Shown: piece after piece, positions 32,915 to 41,432 of the stretch
Layout: every line of letters starts with the position of its first letter
Position numbering within the stretch: position 1 is the stretch's first letter
Assembly: GCF_036327755.1 (NCBI RefSeq)
Contig: NZ_CP109596.1
Location: forward strand, 6,758,001 to 6,822,000
Reading direction: 5' to 3'
Origin: Nocardia sp. NBC_01503
Lineage (GTDB): Bacteria > Actinomycetota > Actinomycetes > Mycobacteriales > Mycobacteriaceae
DNA: 64,000 bases
Position numbers and translations under genes: made by a program
The notes under the pieces: generated by a model
What the model was told of the DNA's origin: nothing
Seen by the model: the letters and a program-made list of their open reading frames with translations, nothing else
Databases searched by the model: none

Positions 32915-34687
32915 TCAATGGGGTTCGCGAACTTTGAGTGTCGCTGTCGTGTCGGTGAGTGCGGTGAGTGCGGGGATGCCGACAGGTTCGATGGCGAGGG
33001 CGGGGATGACGGCATACCGCTGGGCATGACGGGTGACCTGGCCGATCGGGGCGAGTTCGGCGTTGGCGCGGCGCTGTAATAGCGGGTCGCCGGGTGCGGC
33101 GGCGGTGAGGCTGTTGTTGATGATCCAGGCCCAGGGGTGAATACCGGCTCGTTCGAGATCTCTTTGCAGGTCGAGGGCTTCGAGGACCGGGGTGGTTTCG
33201 GCCAGGGTGATCAACAGAACTTTGGTCGAGGCGGGGTCCCGCAGTCGCATCAGCGGGGTGGTGAAGCGGATGCCTGGTGCGAGTTGTCGCGCGATGTCGC
33301 GGTGGTAGGAGCCGGTGGCGTCGAGCAGCAGCAGGGTGTGGCCGGTCGGGGCGGTGTCGATGACCACGAAGCGTCGCCGGGATTCGGCGATCACGTGGGA
33401 GAAGGCTTGGAAGACAGCGACTTCGTCGGTGCACGGGGAGAGCAGGTCTTCGGCGAGGGCAGCACGGCCGGCATCATCGAGGGCGGCTCCTTTCGTGGCC
33501 ATCACGCGGGCACGATAGTCCTGGACCGCCTGGGTCGGGTCGATGCGCGATAGGCGCAGGTGCTCGATGCTGCCTTCGAGGGTCTCGGCGAGGTTGGCGG
33601 CGGGGTCGGTGGTCGACAGGTGCACGTCGTGACCACGGCGGGCAAGGGCCACCGCGACTGCGGCGGCGACGGTCGTCTTCCCGACTCCACCTTTGCCCAT
33701 GCACAGGATCAGGCACGGACCGTCTGCCTCGATGTCGTCGACCAACTGCGCCAACGATGCGTGTACAGAGACGTTCGGTGCGGTGGCGGTGGCCTGCGAG
33801 GGCGGAGTGGGGTCGAAAAAGGTGGTCAGGGCGTCGGTGCCGACGATGTTGGCTGGTTTGAGTTCGATGAGGTCGCGCGGGAGGTCCGCGACGGTGTCGG
33901 GCATGGCCGCGAGCGCGGCGCGTTCACGGCGGTGGACGGCGGCGGCGAGCGGGTCGGTGGCCTGGATGGTGTCGGGCAGGACGCCGTTGACGACGACGTA
34001 CTGGTTGTTCATGCCGATGGCGGCGAGTTCCGTTCGGGTGCGGGCGATTTCGGCTAGCGCCGAGCGGGAGGGCCGGGCGACCAGGATGACTCGGGTGCGG
34101 TGCGGGTCGGCGAGCGTGGTGACCGCTGCGGCGTAGACGGCCTTGTGCCTGTCCAGCCCCGACAGTGGCCCCAGGCAGGTGGCATCGCCACCGCCGGTGA
34201 GGAATTGGCTCCAGTTCCCGGGCAGTTGCAGCAGCCGGATGGTGTGCCCGGTGGGTGCGGTGTCGAACAGGATGTGGTCATAGCCGCCGGTTTCGTCGGT
34301 GAGAAGCATGGTGAACTCGTTGAACGAGGCGATCTCGGTGGTGCACGAACCCGACAATTGTTCGGTCATCGCCGCGATATCGGTGTCGGGGATCGTGCCG
34401 CGCAGCGGCTCGATGATCCGTTCCCGGTATGCCCGCACGGCCTGCTCGGGGTCGATCTCGAGCGCCCACAGACCGTTCACGCCCGGAATCGCGGTGACCG
34501 TGATGCCGATCGCCAGCCCGAACACTTGACCCACGTTCGAGGCCGGATCGGTGGAAACCAGCAGCACCCGCTTGCCCGCGCGCGCCAACTTCACCGCCGC
34601 CGCACAGGCGATCGAAGTCTTGCCAACACCACCCTTACCGGTGAAGAACAAGAACCGCGGAGCATCAGCGAGGAACTTCATGACGGC
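32915..34687 (-). CDS. arsA: Arsenical pump-driving ATPase ArsA, duplicated-domain form
   Basis: About 590 residues with two P-loop ATPase halves. Half one: FLFFTGKGGVGKTSIACAAA, LLVSTDPASNVGQVFG, DHILFDTAPTGHTIRLLQLP. Half two: LILCMGKGGVGKTTVAAAVA, VHLSTTDPAANLAETLEGSI, FVVIDTAPTGHTLLLLDATG. The DTAPTGHT signal in each half is diagnostic of ArsA. It powers arsenite export with ArsB or Acr3, neither of which is in the window, and no arsD is adjacent. The ATG at 34687 follows GGAG; ATG 34681 is an alternative. It is convergent with the acetyltransferase pseudogene. Confidence 0.92.
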   Translation of the reverse strand, partial: AVMKFLADAPRFLFFTGKGGVGKTSIACAAAVKLARAGKRVLLVSTDPASNVGQVFGLAIGITVTAIPGVNGLWALEIDPEQAVRAYRERIIEPLRGTIPDTDIAAMTEQLSGSCTTEIASFNEFTMLLTDETGGYDHILFDTAPTGHTIRLLQLPGNWSQFLTGGGDATCLGPLSGLDRHKAVYAAAVTTLADPHRTRVILVARPSRSALAEIARTRTELAAIGMNNQYVVVNGVLPDTIQATDPLAAAVHRRERAALAAMPDTVADLPRDLIELKPANIVGTDALTTFFDPTPPSQATATAPNVSVHASLAQLVDDIEADGPCLILCMGKGGVGKTTVAAAVAVALARRGHDVHLSTTDPAANLAETLEGSIEHLRLSRIDPTQAVQDYRARVMATKGAALDDAGRAALAEDLLSPCTDEVAVFQAFSHVIAESRRRFVVIDTAPTGHTLLLLDATGSYHRDIARQLAPGIRFTTPLMRLRDPASTKVLLITLAETTPVLEALDLQRDLERAGIHPWAWIINNSLTAAAPGDPLLQRRANAELAPIGQVTRHAQRYAVIPALAIEPVGIPALTALTDTTATLKVREPH

Positions 34688-34935
34688 CATCGACTCCAAC
34701 ACCTCTCGGTCACCACAGACAACGGACTCAAACTCGACCCGCCTCCATCCGACCGCACCGGCCCACCGTGCGGGCAGAGCCGAACGTCACCGACAACCAG
34801 GTCGAACAGCAACAATCCCACAGCGTGCGGCGGGGTCGTTTCAGGTGCGGCAGATGGGATGCCGACCTCGGCCTGGTGCGGGAGGCCGGTGCGGGGGGCG
34901 AACAATCGATTCGGCTCGGCGTTCACCGTCGCGAT
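34688..34935. other. Intergenic region upstream of arsA
   Basis: About 250 bp between the flavodoxin and arsA genes. An 82-codon minus-strand frame (from 34926) has no recognisable similarity and runs into arsA's start. I find no arsD-like CC motifs. No clear promoter elements. Confidence 0.4.
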
Positions 34936-35514
34936 CTACTCGCCGAGGTTGCCGGTGGCCGGGAAGCGGGTGGCGGGCAGGGTGTTGTCGATCCAGCTGG
35001 TGATGCCGTCGGTCCAGGCGGCGATCGCGGTCCAATCACGTAGGTCGCCGAGGGGACAGCCGAAGAGTCGGACCAGCAGCCGGGTCCGCAAGTCGGGCGG
35101 ACGGGCGACGACGCCGGCGAAGGCGCGGTATTCGTTGCTGTCGACCGCGGTTCGGCATTCGGTGATCTCGGGTGGAGTGATCCGCTTGAAGATCGCTCCT
35201 ACCGGACCATGCAGCGCGGGGCCCATTCCGGCGCTGAACAACCAGTTCGGTTGCTGTTTCAGGGTGGCGGCATGGCGTTGGATGTAGTCGGCGAAGCCGG
35301 GCAGGAAACGGCCGTTGTGGATGGCACTGCCCAGCACCACCGCCGCGAACAGGCCGGGGTCGGGTGCGCGGTCGACGGGTTCGACACGGACGTGTAACTG
35401 CTTGTCCCGCATGCGTTGTGCCATGAACTCGGCCATCTGGGCGGTCGAACCCGCCGCGGACGCGTAGACGATGAGCACCGCATGTTCGATACGGTGGTTG
35501 TTGTCGGAGGTCAT
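34936..35514 (-). CDS. Flavodoxin domain-containing protein
   Basis: 192-residue FMN-binding protein related to menaquinone-type protoporphyrinogen oxidase/flavodoxin. The FMN phosphate loop is IVYASAAGSTAQMAEFMAQR; FAAVVLGSAIHNGRFLPGFA and WLFSAGMGPALHGPVGAIFK match the family. The C-terminus is RDWTAIAAWTDGITSWIDNT. The start at 35514 has GGAGG 8 nt upstream; a longer frame to 35637 is non-conserved. It lies inside the putative arsenic island, upstream of arsA on the same strand, and may supply reducing power. Confidence 0.85.
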   Translation of the reverse strand: MTSDNNHRIEHAVLIVYASAAGSTAQMAEFMAQRMRDKQLHVRVEPVDRAPDPGLFAAVVLGSAIHNGRFLPGFADYIQRHAATLKQQPNWLFSAGMGPALHGPVGAIFKRITPPEITECRTAVDSNEYRAFAGVVARPPDLRTRLLVRLFGCPLGDLRDWTAIAAWTDGITSWIDNTLPATRFPATGNLGE

Positions 35515-35688
35515 AGGGCAACCCTCCGCCGGATCCGGTCTCCTGAGCAGGGTCGTCAGTCCCATTACCGGATCGACGTTCGTCACCGGAATTGCTTGTG
35601 GGCGAGCGGGATCCAATCGAACCGCAGAAGATTTCACTCGGCCGATCGGTCCGCGCAGCTGGCGATCCAGCTCATGATCGACCCTGTG

Positions 35689-36009
35689 CTAGTTTCGCGA
35701 GCGTAACTCGCGCTCGATCTCCGCACCGGTCACCGGACGATGGGTGTAGATGGTGATCGCGTCGAGCAGCAACAGCACTCCCCACCCGGCGATCACCCAG
35801 CCGGGCCAGAAATACCCTAACCCGGTAACGGCCCATACGCCGACCAGGAACAGGTTGACCACCACATAGGCGATCACATCGGCCCGCAGCTTGTGCTTCC
35901 GTTCCACTCGCCTTCGCGCCCAATCTCTTTCATCGGTCGTCCAGGCCGACTCCCCGGAATCTGCGACGTGGCGTGTCCCGCGATCGACAGGATCTTTATC
36001 GAAAGTCAT
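35689..36009 (-). CDS. 2TM domain membrane protein
   Basis: 106 residues. A charged cytoplasmic N-terminus (WTTDERDWARRRVERKHKLR) precedes two hydrophobic helices, ADVIAYVVVNLFLVGVWAVT and FWPGWVIAGWGVLLLLDAIT, the layout of the 2TM (PF13239-type) family often fused to or near sensor kinases. The ATG at 36009 is preferred over a GTG one codon earlier. Function unknown. Confidence 0.75.
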   Translation of the reverse strand: MTFDKDPVDRGTRHVADSGESAWTTDERDWARRRVERKHKLRADVIAYVVVNLFLVGVWAVTGLGYFWPGWVIAGWGVLLLLDAITIYTHRPVTGAEIERELRSRN

Positions 36010-36343
36010 CACACCTACCTCGAGTTCGGTGCGAATCTCTTCTCCAGCTTGGCTTGTCGCCGCCGTGCACCCAAGGGGCGAAAGTCCCGACGGATTCCGA
36101 CATGGACCCCGATTCGAATATCGCTGTGCGGGTGCATAAATGGCCCGCAGCGAATTCTCTCGTACACCCCGAGCGCACTACCGTCGTCCAGGCGACTCCA
36201 GGGTTGTTCGACCCTATCGGCCGCAGATACTCGGATCACCGTGTGTGAACCGAGTGCTGCGTATGAGCGGAACCGACACCGAATTCATCCTGCCCGACCA
36301 GCGTTCATAACGATTCCGGTTCCGACCCCTCCGGACACACCAC
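36010..36343. other. Intergenic tract holding the right island boundary
   Basis: About 330 bp with no gene I can support on either strand. It ends with the 14-bp copy of the tRNA-Leu 3' end (36326-36339) and the terminator of the next minus-strand gene. Confidence 0.5.
36326..36339 (+). repeat. Candidate distal attachment repeat of right island
   Basis: CCCCTCCGGACACA, identical to the tRNA-Leu 3' end at 30610-30623 and in the same orientation. Confidence 0.6.
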
Positions 36344-36377
36344 GAAGGGCTCTCCTCGACGCCGGGGAGAGCCCTTC
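36344..36377 (-). terminator. Terminator of the small secreted protein gene
   Basis: 12-bp stem GAAGGGCTCTCC (36344-36355) / GGAGAGCCCTTC (36366-36377) with a 10-nt loop, just past the stop of the minus-strand gene at 36396. Confidence 0.8.
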
Positions 36378-36395
36378 TCTCGTCCCGATCGCGGA

Positions 36396-36683
36396 CTACT
36401 GGAAACCGCAGATGAAGGGGCTGCTGGAGCCCAGCACGTTGCAGAAGAGGAATTCGAACAGGTGCAGGCCCATTTCGCTGGAGCCTTGGCTGACCGAGAA
36501 CCAGACGTTGCCCTCGGAGGAGCCGTTGATATCGAAGGATCCGGTGCCGTCGGCGATGGCGGGTGCCTCGGCTGCGGGTTGCAAGACCAGCGGCGCGGCG
36601 GTGGCGGTTCCGGCCGAGAGGGCGGCCAGCACGCAGCCGATCGTGGCGGCGCGGCGAATGCGGTGCGCGGCAGTGGTTTTCAC
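36396..36683 (-). CDS. Small secreted hypothetical protein
   Basis: 95 residues with a Sec signal peptide (RRAATIGCVLAALSAGTATA, cleavage near ATAAPLVL). The mature region is Gly/Ser-rich (IADGTGSFDINGSSEGNVWF) and ends with two cysteines (FCNVLGSSSPFICGF) that could form a disulfide. Similar short secreted proteins are common in Nocardia; function unknown. Confidence 0.75.
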   Translation of the reverse strand: MKTTAAHRIRRAATIGCVLAALSAGTATAAPLVLQPAAEAPAIADGTGSFDINGSSEGNVWFSVSQGSSEMGLHLFEFLFCNVLGSSSPFICGFQ

Positions 36684-36774
36684 GGAGTGCTCCTCGGGGT
36701 TCGCGATATCGAGGTCACTCTACGGACATCTGAAGTGTGCTGGTTTCAAAAGTGTGCCCCCAGTTCCGTGGTCG

Positions 36775-37485
36775 TCATGCCCGGCCGAAGGGGCTGGGGG
36801 ACAGGCCGCGGTGCACCATTTCGGTGAGGGTGACGATATCGAAGACCGGGACGCCGAGATGCTGCTGTATCGCGTACCGGTACGGCACCAGGTCGGTGCA
36901 TTCGATGATCAGCGCACCCATATCGGGGTGGAGCGCGGCCAGTCGGCGCACTTCGTCGAGAACCTCGCGGCCGAGGCGGTCGGCGTCGAGGGCGCTGCGG
37001 CGGCCTTCGAGGATGACTTCGCGGAATTCGGGGTGCGCGGCCATTCCGGCTACGCAGATCGGCACGGACTCACCGCCGATCGCCTCCAGATGACGACGGG
37101 TGAGGGAGTGTTCGTCGGCGACCAATAGGCCGACCTTGCGATCGGCGGCCACCATGCGGTGGACCATCGGCAATTGGATGAGGCTCGAGCTGTACAGCGG
37201 GATGCGAACGGCATCGGCCAGGCGCTGCTGGAAGATCACCAGGAAGCCGCAGGCGGCCGTAATCGCCGCCACGCCTTCGGATTCGAGTTCGCGGGCCGCG
37301 TCGATGAAGGGTTCGAGCAGCGTCGGGTCCGCCTCGGTCACCACGCGGCGCGGGGTCGCGCCGTGGACCACCTGATAGACGACCGGGAAGTCGAAGGTCG
37401 CCGGATTGCGGATGTGCCCGAGGATTTTGGTGAACGTGGTGTCGAGACACAGGACACCGATCCTGATCTCCGCTCGGTCTGCCAT
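36775..37485 (-). CDS. Aspartate/glutamate racemase family protein (last gene of shell operon)
   Basis: 236 residues. The two catalytic-type cysteines of PLP-independent racemases are present: Cys79 in AAITAACGFLVIFQQRL and Cys196 in MGALIIECTDLVPYRYAIQQ. The N-terminus RIGVLCLDTTFTKILG and the end FDIVTLTEMVHRGLSP fit the Asp/Glu/hydantoin racemase superfamily, which also includes decarboxylases and isomerases. It is the seventh and last gene of a tight operon (12 bp after the FAD oxidoreductase), so it likely epimerises an amino-acid-like intermediate. Exact reaction unknown. Confidence 0.82.
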   Translation of the reverse strand: MADRAEIRIGVLCLDTTFTKILGHIRNPATFDFPVVYQVVHGATPRRVVTEADPTLLEPFIDAARELESEGVAAITAACGFLVIFQQRLADAVRIPLYSSSLIQLPMVHRMVAADRKVGLLVADEHSLTRRHLEAIGGESVPICVAGMAAHPEFREVILEGRRSALDADRLGREVLDEVRRLAALHPDMGALIIECTDLVPYRYAIQQHLGVPVFDIVTLTEMVHRGLSPSPFGRA

Positions 37486-37497
37486 GTCATCGCCGTT

Positions 37498-38790
37498 TCA
37501 GGTGACTGCGCCGCCGAAGCGATTCGGCCGCAAGGGGATCGGGTCGGTCTGCGGCTGTTCGCCCGCGAGCAGCTGAGCGATGAGTTCGCCGCTCGCGGGC
37601 GCGAGTCCCATACCGATATGGCCGTGCCCGGCGGCGATGAGCAGATTGCCCAGATCGCCCGCGGCACCGATCAGGGGCAGGCTGTCGGGAGTGCACGGCC
37701 GCAATCCACTCCAGGTGTGCAGGGTCGGTGTCTCCTCCAGTGCGGGAAGGAATTCGCGCACGGTGCGCAGCAGCGCCCGTATTCGGCGTTCGGAGACCTC
37801 GGTGCTCATTCCGGTCATTTCAAGTTGCCCGCCGATCCGCAATCGGTCACCGAGCGGGACCATCGCCAGTTTGCCCTCGCTCAGCAGCACCGGGCGGCAG
37901 GGAGCGCTCGGTGGCATCGCCACGGTCACACTGTGGCCCTTGATCGATTGCAGCAGCAGGTCGACGCCCGCCATGTGGGCGCACGCGGCCGACCACGCGC
38001 CCGCGGCGATGACCACATTGCCGGGACGCAGCTCGCCACGAGTGGTGTTGAGGCGCACGATATTTCGCTCGCGTACTTCGAACCCGGCGACCTCGGTGTG
38101 CTCACGAATGTCCACGCCCGAATCGCTCAGGACTCGGCCGAATTCGACAATGAAATCGGGGACGTGCAGGTACGCGCCCTCGGGGTTGTACAGCGCGCCG
38201 TGGATATCGAACACCGTCTTCGGCTCGAGCTCGCCGAGTTCACCCGGGCCGAGGACGCGCAGCGGCACACCAGCGGCGACGGTGCGCTCGACCCCGCGTC
38301 TCGCATCGTCGAAACCCGCCGCGGTCTTGAAGGCCAATACGATGCCCGGTGACTCGAGGGTCGCGGCAATGCTTTCGGTAGCGCACAGCTCGAGCAGAAT
38401 CTGCAGGCTGCGCCGCTTCATGCCGATCAGCGTCCGGAATCCGGCCGCAGCCGCCTCGACCGAGCAGGCGCGCCGGAAATGCTCCAGCCAGCGCGTCAGT
38501 TCCGCATCCGCTCGCGGCTCGATGTACCAGGGTGAATCCGGCTCGGTCGCACCGGGAACGGCGAGTGCGCGCATGCCGGGTTCGGCCAGGGGCGCGGCAC
38601 CGTGGGTGCCGACGAATCCCGTATTGCCGTAGGAACACGACTGTGGCCCGCCGAGCGCACCGCGCTCGAGCACCGTGACCGTCGCCCCGCGCTGCCGCAA
38701 CTGGTGGGCACAGCACAATCCGACGACACCGCCGCCGATGACCACCACGTCCGGGTCCGCGAGCATCGGGTCTTGCCGATCGCGCGTCAT
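37498..38790 (-). CDS. FAD-dependent amine/D-amino acid oxidoreductase (DadA-like)
   Basis: 430 residues, DAO superfamily. FAD motif DVVVIGGGVVGLCCAHQLRQ, then VTVLERGALGGPQSCSYGNT typical of DadA-type dehydrogenases, GNVVIAAGAWSAACAHMAGV mid-chain and LHTWSGLRPCTPDSLPLIGA near the C-terminus. It should oxidise an amine or amino acid to an imine/keto product. It starts 9 bp after the stop of the capsid-fold shell gene. The C-terminal tail (PIPLRPNRFGGAVT) extends beyond the core and could be a shell-targeting peptide, which is speculative. Confidence 0.87.
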   Translation of the reverse strand: MTRDRQDPMLADPDVVVIGGGVVGLCCAHQLRQRGATVTVLERGALGGPQSCSYGNTGFVGTHGAAPLAEPGMRALAVPGATEPDSPWYIEPRADAELTRWLEHFRRACSVEAAAAGFRTLIGMKRRSLQILLELCATESIAATLESPGIVLAFKTAAGFDDARRGVERTVAAGVPLRVLGPGELGELEPKTVFDIHGALYNPEGAYLHVPDFIVEFGRVLSDSGVDIREHTEVAGFEVRERNIVRLNTTRGELRPGNVVIAAGAWSAACAHMAGVDLLLQSIKGHSVTVAMPPSAPCRPVLLSEGKLAMVPLGDRLRIGGQLEMTGMSTEVSERRIRALLRTVREFLPALEETPTLHTWSGLRPCTPDSLPLIGAAGDLGNLLIAAGHGHIGMGLAPASGELIAQLLAGEQPQTDPIPLRPNRFGGAVT

Positions 38791-38799
38791 GGGTTCGGC

Positions 38800-39675
38800 C
38801 TAGACGGTGACGACGAAGAAGTTCGTCGGCAGATTGACCACCACCCGTTCGTAGATCTCCGCCTTCAGCGCGATGCCGGGTTCGGTGAATGTCCCCTCGG
38901 GGGGCTCGGCGAAGCGGATCACCGAACGCCCGGCATCGAAAAGCTGTGCGCCGTGCCCGAAATCGCCGACGATGGCGCTGCCGGGCTCGACCAGGCGGGT
39001 GCGGACGATGAAGACGCCGTTCTGCTCGAGATCGTCCATCAGCCGTCCGGTGCCCAGCGCCCGGTAGTAGTCGACGGGGTTGATGATCATGCCGTCCGCC
39101 GTGCCGCCCATCTGCTCGATCTCGTTGCAGGCGCGCAGGATTGCCGATGCGAACGGGCCCGGCGAGGTCATTCTTTCGATGCCGGGCAGGTGCAACAGCC
39201 CGCCCTCGCCGCTGATGATCGTGTGGTTCTCGGCGGTACAGAGCCGCACGATCAAGCGGTAGTTGATGAAGGTCTCGAAGGTGTCGGGGTCCTTCCACAG
39301 ATCCGGCGGGACCTGCACCCAGGCCGTGGTGGTGAGCAGCTCCGGAATCGGCGATTTGCCGAATCGACTGGCCAGTTCGCGTCGGACCTCGGCGCCCGCG
39401 ATCGGTGTGTCTCCGGCCGCGGGCGCGCTCTCATGCCAGTAGAACTGGCGCGGATCGCGGGACAGGTCAATGGTTTTGAGCATATTGCGGGCGGGATTGC
39501 GCGGTTTGCGCCGCGAGCTGGTCAGCGAATCGGTGATGGTCACGTCGTACTCGACCGCCGCGTCCAGCCCATGCTGCCCGCAGGCCTCGACGAACATCCG
39601 CCCCGGCGACAGTTCCTGTTTCCGGTCGGCGACGACCTGCGCCAGGGTCTGTTTGATGGTGTCCGACTTCAGCAT
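38800..39675 (-). CDS. HK97-fold encapsulin-like shell protein (candidate Family 3 encapsulin)
   Basis: 291 residues with the pattern of the HK97 major capsid fold. WVQVPPDLWKDPDTFETFIN leads the peripheral domain; CTAENHTIISGEGGLLHLPG corresponds to the nGdG turn of capsid proteins. DGMIINPVDYYRAL and VFIVRTRLVEPGSAIVGDFG build the axial domain, and GIALKAEIYERVVVNLPTNF closes the fold. No terminase, portal, protease or tail gene is near. It sits mid-operon among aminotransferase, sulfotransferase, SDR, FAD oxidoreductase and racemase, the context described for natural-product (Family 3) encapsulins. It should self-assemble into a nanocompartment. Fold confident; assembly and cargo inferred. 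Confidence 0.85.
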   Translation of the reverse strand: MLKSDTIKQTLAQVVADRKQELSPGRMFVEACGQHGLDAAVEYDVTITDSLTSSRRKPRNPARNMLKTIDLSRDPRQFYWHESAPAAGDTPIAGAEVRRELASRFGKSPIPELLTTTAWVQVPPDLWKDPDTFETFINYRLIVRLCTAENHTIISGEGGLLHLPGIERMTSPGPFASAILRACNEIEQMGGTADGMIINPVDYYRALGTGRLMDDLEQNGVFIVRTRLVEPGSAIVGDFGHGAQLFDAGRSVIRFAEPPEGTFTEPGIALKAEIYERVVVNLPTNFFVVTV

Positions 39676-40487
39676 GTCTCCTCCTGGGAAACGGTGTAGT
39701 GCGATGAGGATGCGCCGAGCACGCTCGAGCCGCCGTCGATCAGCTGGACGGTGCCGGTGATGTAACCGGCGCGTTCACCGGCCAAAAATGTTGCCAAGGC
39801 GGCGATTTCGTCAGGATGCGCGACCCGCCCCACGGCGGTTTCGCGGCCGACGGCGGCCAGCTGGTCCTCGACGTCGGCGGATCCCTGTGTCAGGACTCGT
39901 TCCAGCAGCGGTGTGCGGGTCGCGCTCGGTGCGAGCACATTGACGGTCACACCGTCGCGGCCGACATCCGCCGCCAGGGATTGGGCGAACCGCACGATGG
40001 CCGCCCTGGTCACCCCGGACAGGGCCAGTCCGCTGATGGGGACCAGCGCCGTCTCCGAGGCCACGAAAAGCACTCTGCCCCAATGCTTTTTCCGCAGATG
40101 GGGGAGCGCCGCCAGTGCCAGTTCGACGGCGGGCATCAATACCGTGTCGACCGCCTGCCGGTAGTCCGCCGCCGCGAAGGTCGACGCGCTCCCGGTCGGC
40201 GGAGTGCCGCCGCTGACCACGACGATATGGAGTCCGCCGAACTCCGCGGCGACCTCCTCGACCCAGCGGCGGGTCGCCGTGGCGTCGGTGATGTCCACAC
40301 ACGTGGCGTGAATACGGCCGCGCGCCACCGCTTTCACGACCCGCTCGGCCGCGGCGAGCCGGTCCGGGTCGCGGGCACCGATGGCGACGTGTGCGCCCTC
40401 GGCGGCGAGCTCGCGGGCAATCGCCAGTCCGATACCGCTGGATCCGCCCGCGACCAGTGCTACCTTGTCCTTCAATCCCAAATCCAC
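39669..40487 (-). CDS. Divergent SDR family protein of the shell operon
   Basis: 272-residue Rossmann protein. Cofactor motif VALVAGGSSGIGLAIARELA and serine motif VLFVASETALVPISGLALSG are present. At the YxxxK position there is S157 and R161 (SGVTRAAIVRFAQSLA), so the canonical catalytic tyrosine and lysine are missing, as in a known divergent SDR subgroup. The end is a Ser-rich tail (SSVLGASSSHYTVSQEETC). GTG start with GAGGGTGAG upstream. Its stop overlaps the shell gene's start region, implying tight coupling. Reaction uncertain. Confidence 0.82.
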   Translation of the reverse strand: MDLGLKDKVALVAGGSSGIGLAIARELAAEGAHVAIGARDPDRLAAAERVVKAVARGRIHATCVDITDATATRRWVEEVAAEFGGLHIVVVSGGTPPTGSASTFAAADYRQAVDTVLMPAVELALAALPHLRKKHWGRVLFVASETALVPISGLALSGVTRAAIVRFAQSLAADVGRDGVTVNVLAPSATRTPLLERVLTQGSADVEDQLAAVGRETAVGRVAHPDEIAALATFLAGERAGYITGTVQLIDGGSSVLGASSSHYTVSQEETC

Positions 40488-40493
40488 TGTCGC

Positions 40494-41432
40494 TCACCCT
40501 CTTCCGCCGGGCTCAGCGCCGGTGAGATACCCGTAGCGCAGCGCGAGTGGCCAGGACAGCGCCGTCGCCGTTCGCCTGGCGGAATCGGGCAGGGCGCTGT
40601 GCCAGCGGTCGTCGGTCGGGCGGATCACGGTGACACCGGTGTTGAAGCGGTCCGGGTTTCCGGTGACCGTGTGATTGGCGTGCAGCTGCACCGTTCGATC
40701 GGTCATCGGGTTGGACGCCGGGTCGAGCTCGCACCATCGCAGCACCGTGTCGATCGTCGCGGCCGGTTCGGCGATGAAGTCCTCGTAGCGCAGGAACAGC
40801 GACCGCCGCGGATAGCGCCGGTTGATCGCGTGCGAGGCGAGGTTGAAGCCGGTCCAGTAGCCGGTGCTCTTCGCGGGCGACATGGCGTACACGTATTCCT
40901 TCGGCTTGCTCCATGATTGGGCCACGGCCCGTGGATCGCGCACCAGATGCAGGTAGTACGGGGTGATGCCGTCCATATGCGCCAGCAACGCTGCCTCACC
41001 GGGCATCTTCGAGGTATCGACGATCACCGGCGAATCGCCGCGCTCGGCGACGGCCCGGTAGATCCGGGACATCAGATCGGTGTGCGCGCGAACATCCTCG
41101 TTATGCGGACCGCGGGCGAGTAGCTGCCAGGTATGCCTGGTTCGGATATGGCCGAGCTGGCGGCGGATGACCGTGTCGGCGTGGGCTTCCAGCGTGGCCC
41201 CGGCGGGCCTTCCGATCGGCAGGATCGTGGACCAGAAGGGGCAGTCGACGAGCTTATGGCCGCAGCCGCACTGCTCGTTGACTCCGCGGCCCGCAGCGTT
41301 CTTCCAGAGGAAATGCAGTTCCCCGACATGGAATACGCCCGGAATCTCATTGAGGATATTGCCGAGGATGGTGCTGCCGTTGCGGCACCATCCCGTGACG
41401 CACAGGACCTTGACCGGTGCTGCGCCTGTCAT
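40494..41432 (-). CDS. PAPS-dependent sulfotransferase family protein
   Basis: 312 residues. The 5'-phosphosulfate loop is VLCVTGWCRNGSTILGNILN and the 3'-phosphate-binding segment is YYLHLVRDPRAVAQSWSKP. A cysteine cluster QCGCGHKLVDCPFW typical of actinobacterial sulfotransferases lies between, and SLFLRYEDFIAEP follows. It should transfer sulfate from PAPS to a hydroxyl or amine. Start at 41432 overlaps the MFS stop (ATGA); 6 bp separate it from the SDR. A much longer overlapping frame upstream is an artefact. Confidence 0.85.
   Translation of the reverse strand: MTGAAPVKVLCVTGWCRNGSTILGNILNEIPGVFHVGELHFLWKNAAGRGVNEQCGCGHKLVDCPFWSTILPIGRPAGATLEAHADTVIRRQLGHIRTRHTWQLLARGPHNEDVRAHTDLMSRIYRAVAERGDSPVIVDTSKMPGEAALLAHMDGITPYYLHLVRDPRAVAQSWSKPKEYVYAMSPAKSTGYWTGFNLASHAINRRYPRRSLFLRYEDFIAEPAATIDTVLRWCELDPASNPMTDRTVQLHANHTVTGNPDRFNTGVTVIRPTDDRWHSALPDSARRTATALSWPLALRYGYLTGAEPGGRG

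Larger units (their letters stand above)
30610..36339. mobile_element. Putative tRNA-Leu-anchored arsenic-resistance island (right island)
   Basis: Bounded by the 14-bp direct repeat CCCCTCCGGACACA (30610-30623, the tRNA 3' end, and 36326-36339). It contains a recombinase C-terminal remnant next to the tRNA, arsC, an ArsR-phosphatase fusion, a frameshifted acetyltransferase, arsA, a flavodoxin and a 2TM protein. No intact integrase or conjugation gene. Inferred from tRNA, repeat and remnant; boundaries are predictions. Confidence 0.62.

Noticed and set aside
34678..34926. Candidate arsD upstream of arsA
   Set aside because: The 82-codon frame lacks the vicinal cysteine pairs and thioredoxin-like motifs of ArsD.
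36010..36343. Short ORFs in the tract between the 2TM protein and the secreted protein gene
   Set aside because: None has protein-like composition, a ribosome binding site or a recognisable motif.
38800..39675. Interpretation of the capsid-fold gene as a prophage remnant
   Set aside because: No terminase, portal, protease, tail or integrase genes nearby; it is embedded in a tight metabolic operon with overlapping neighbours.
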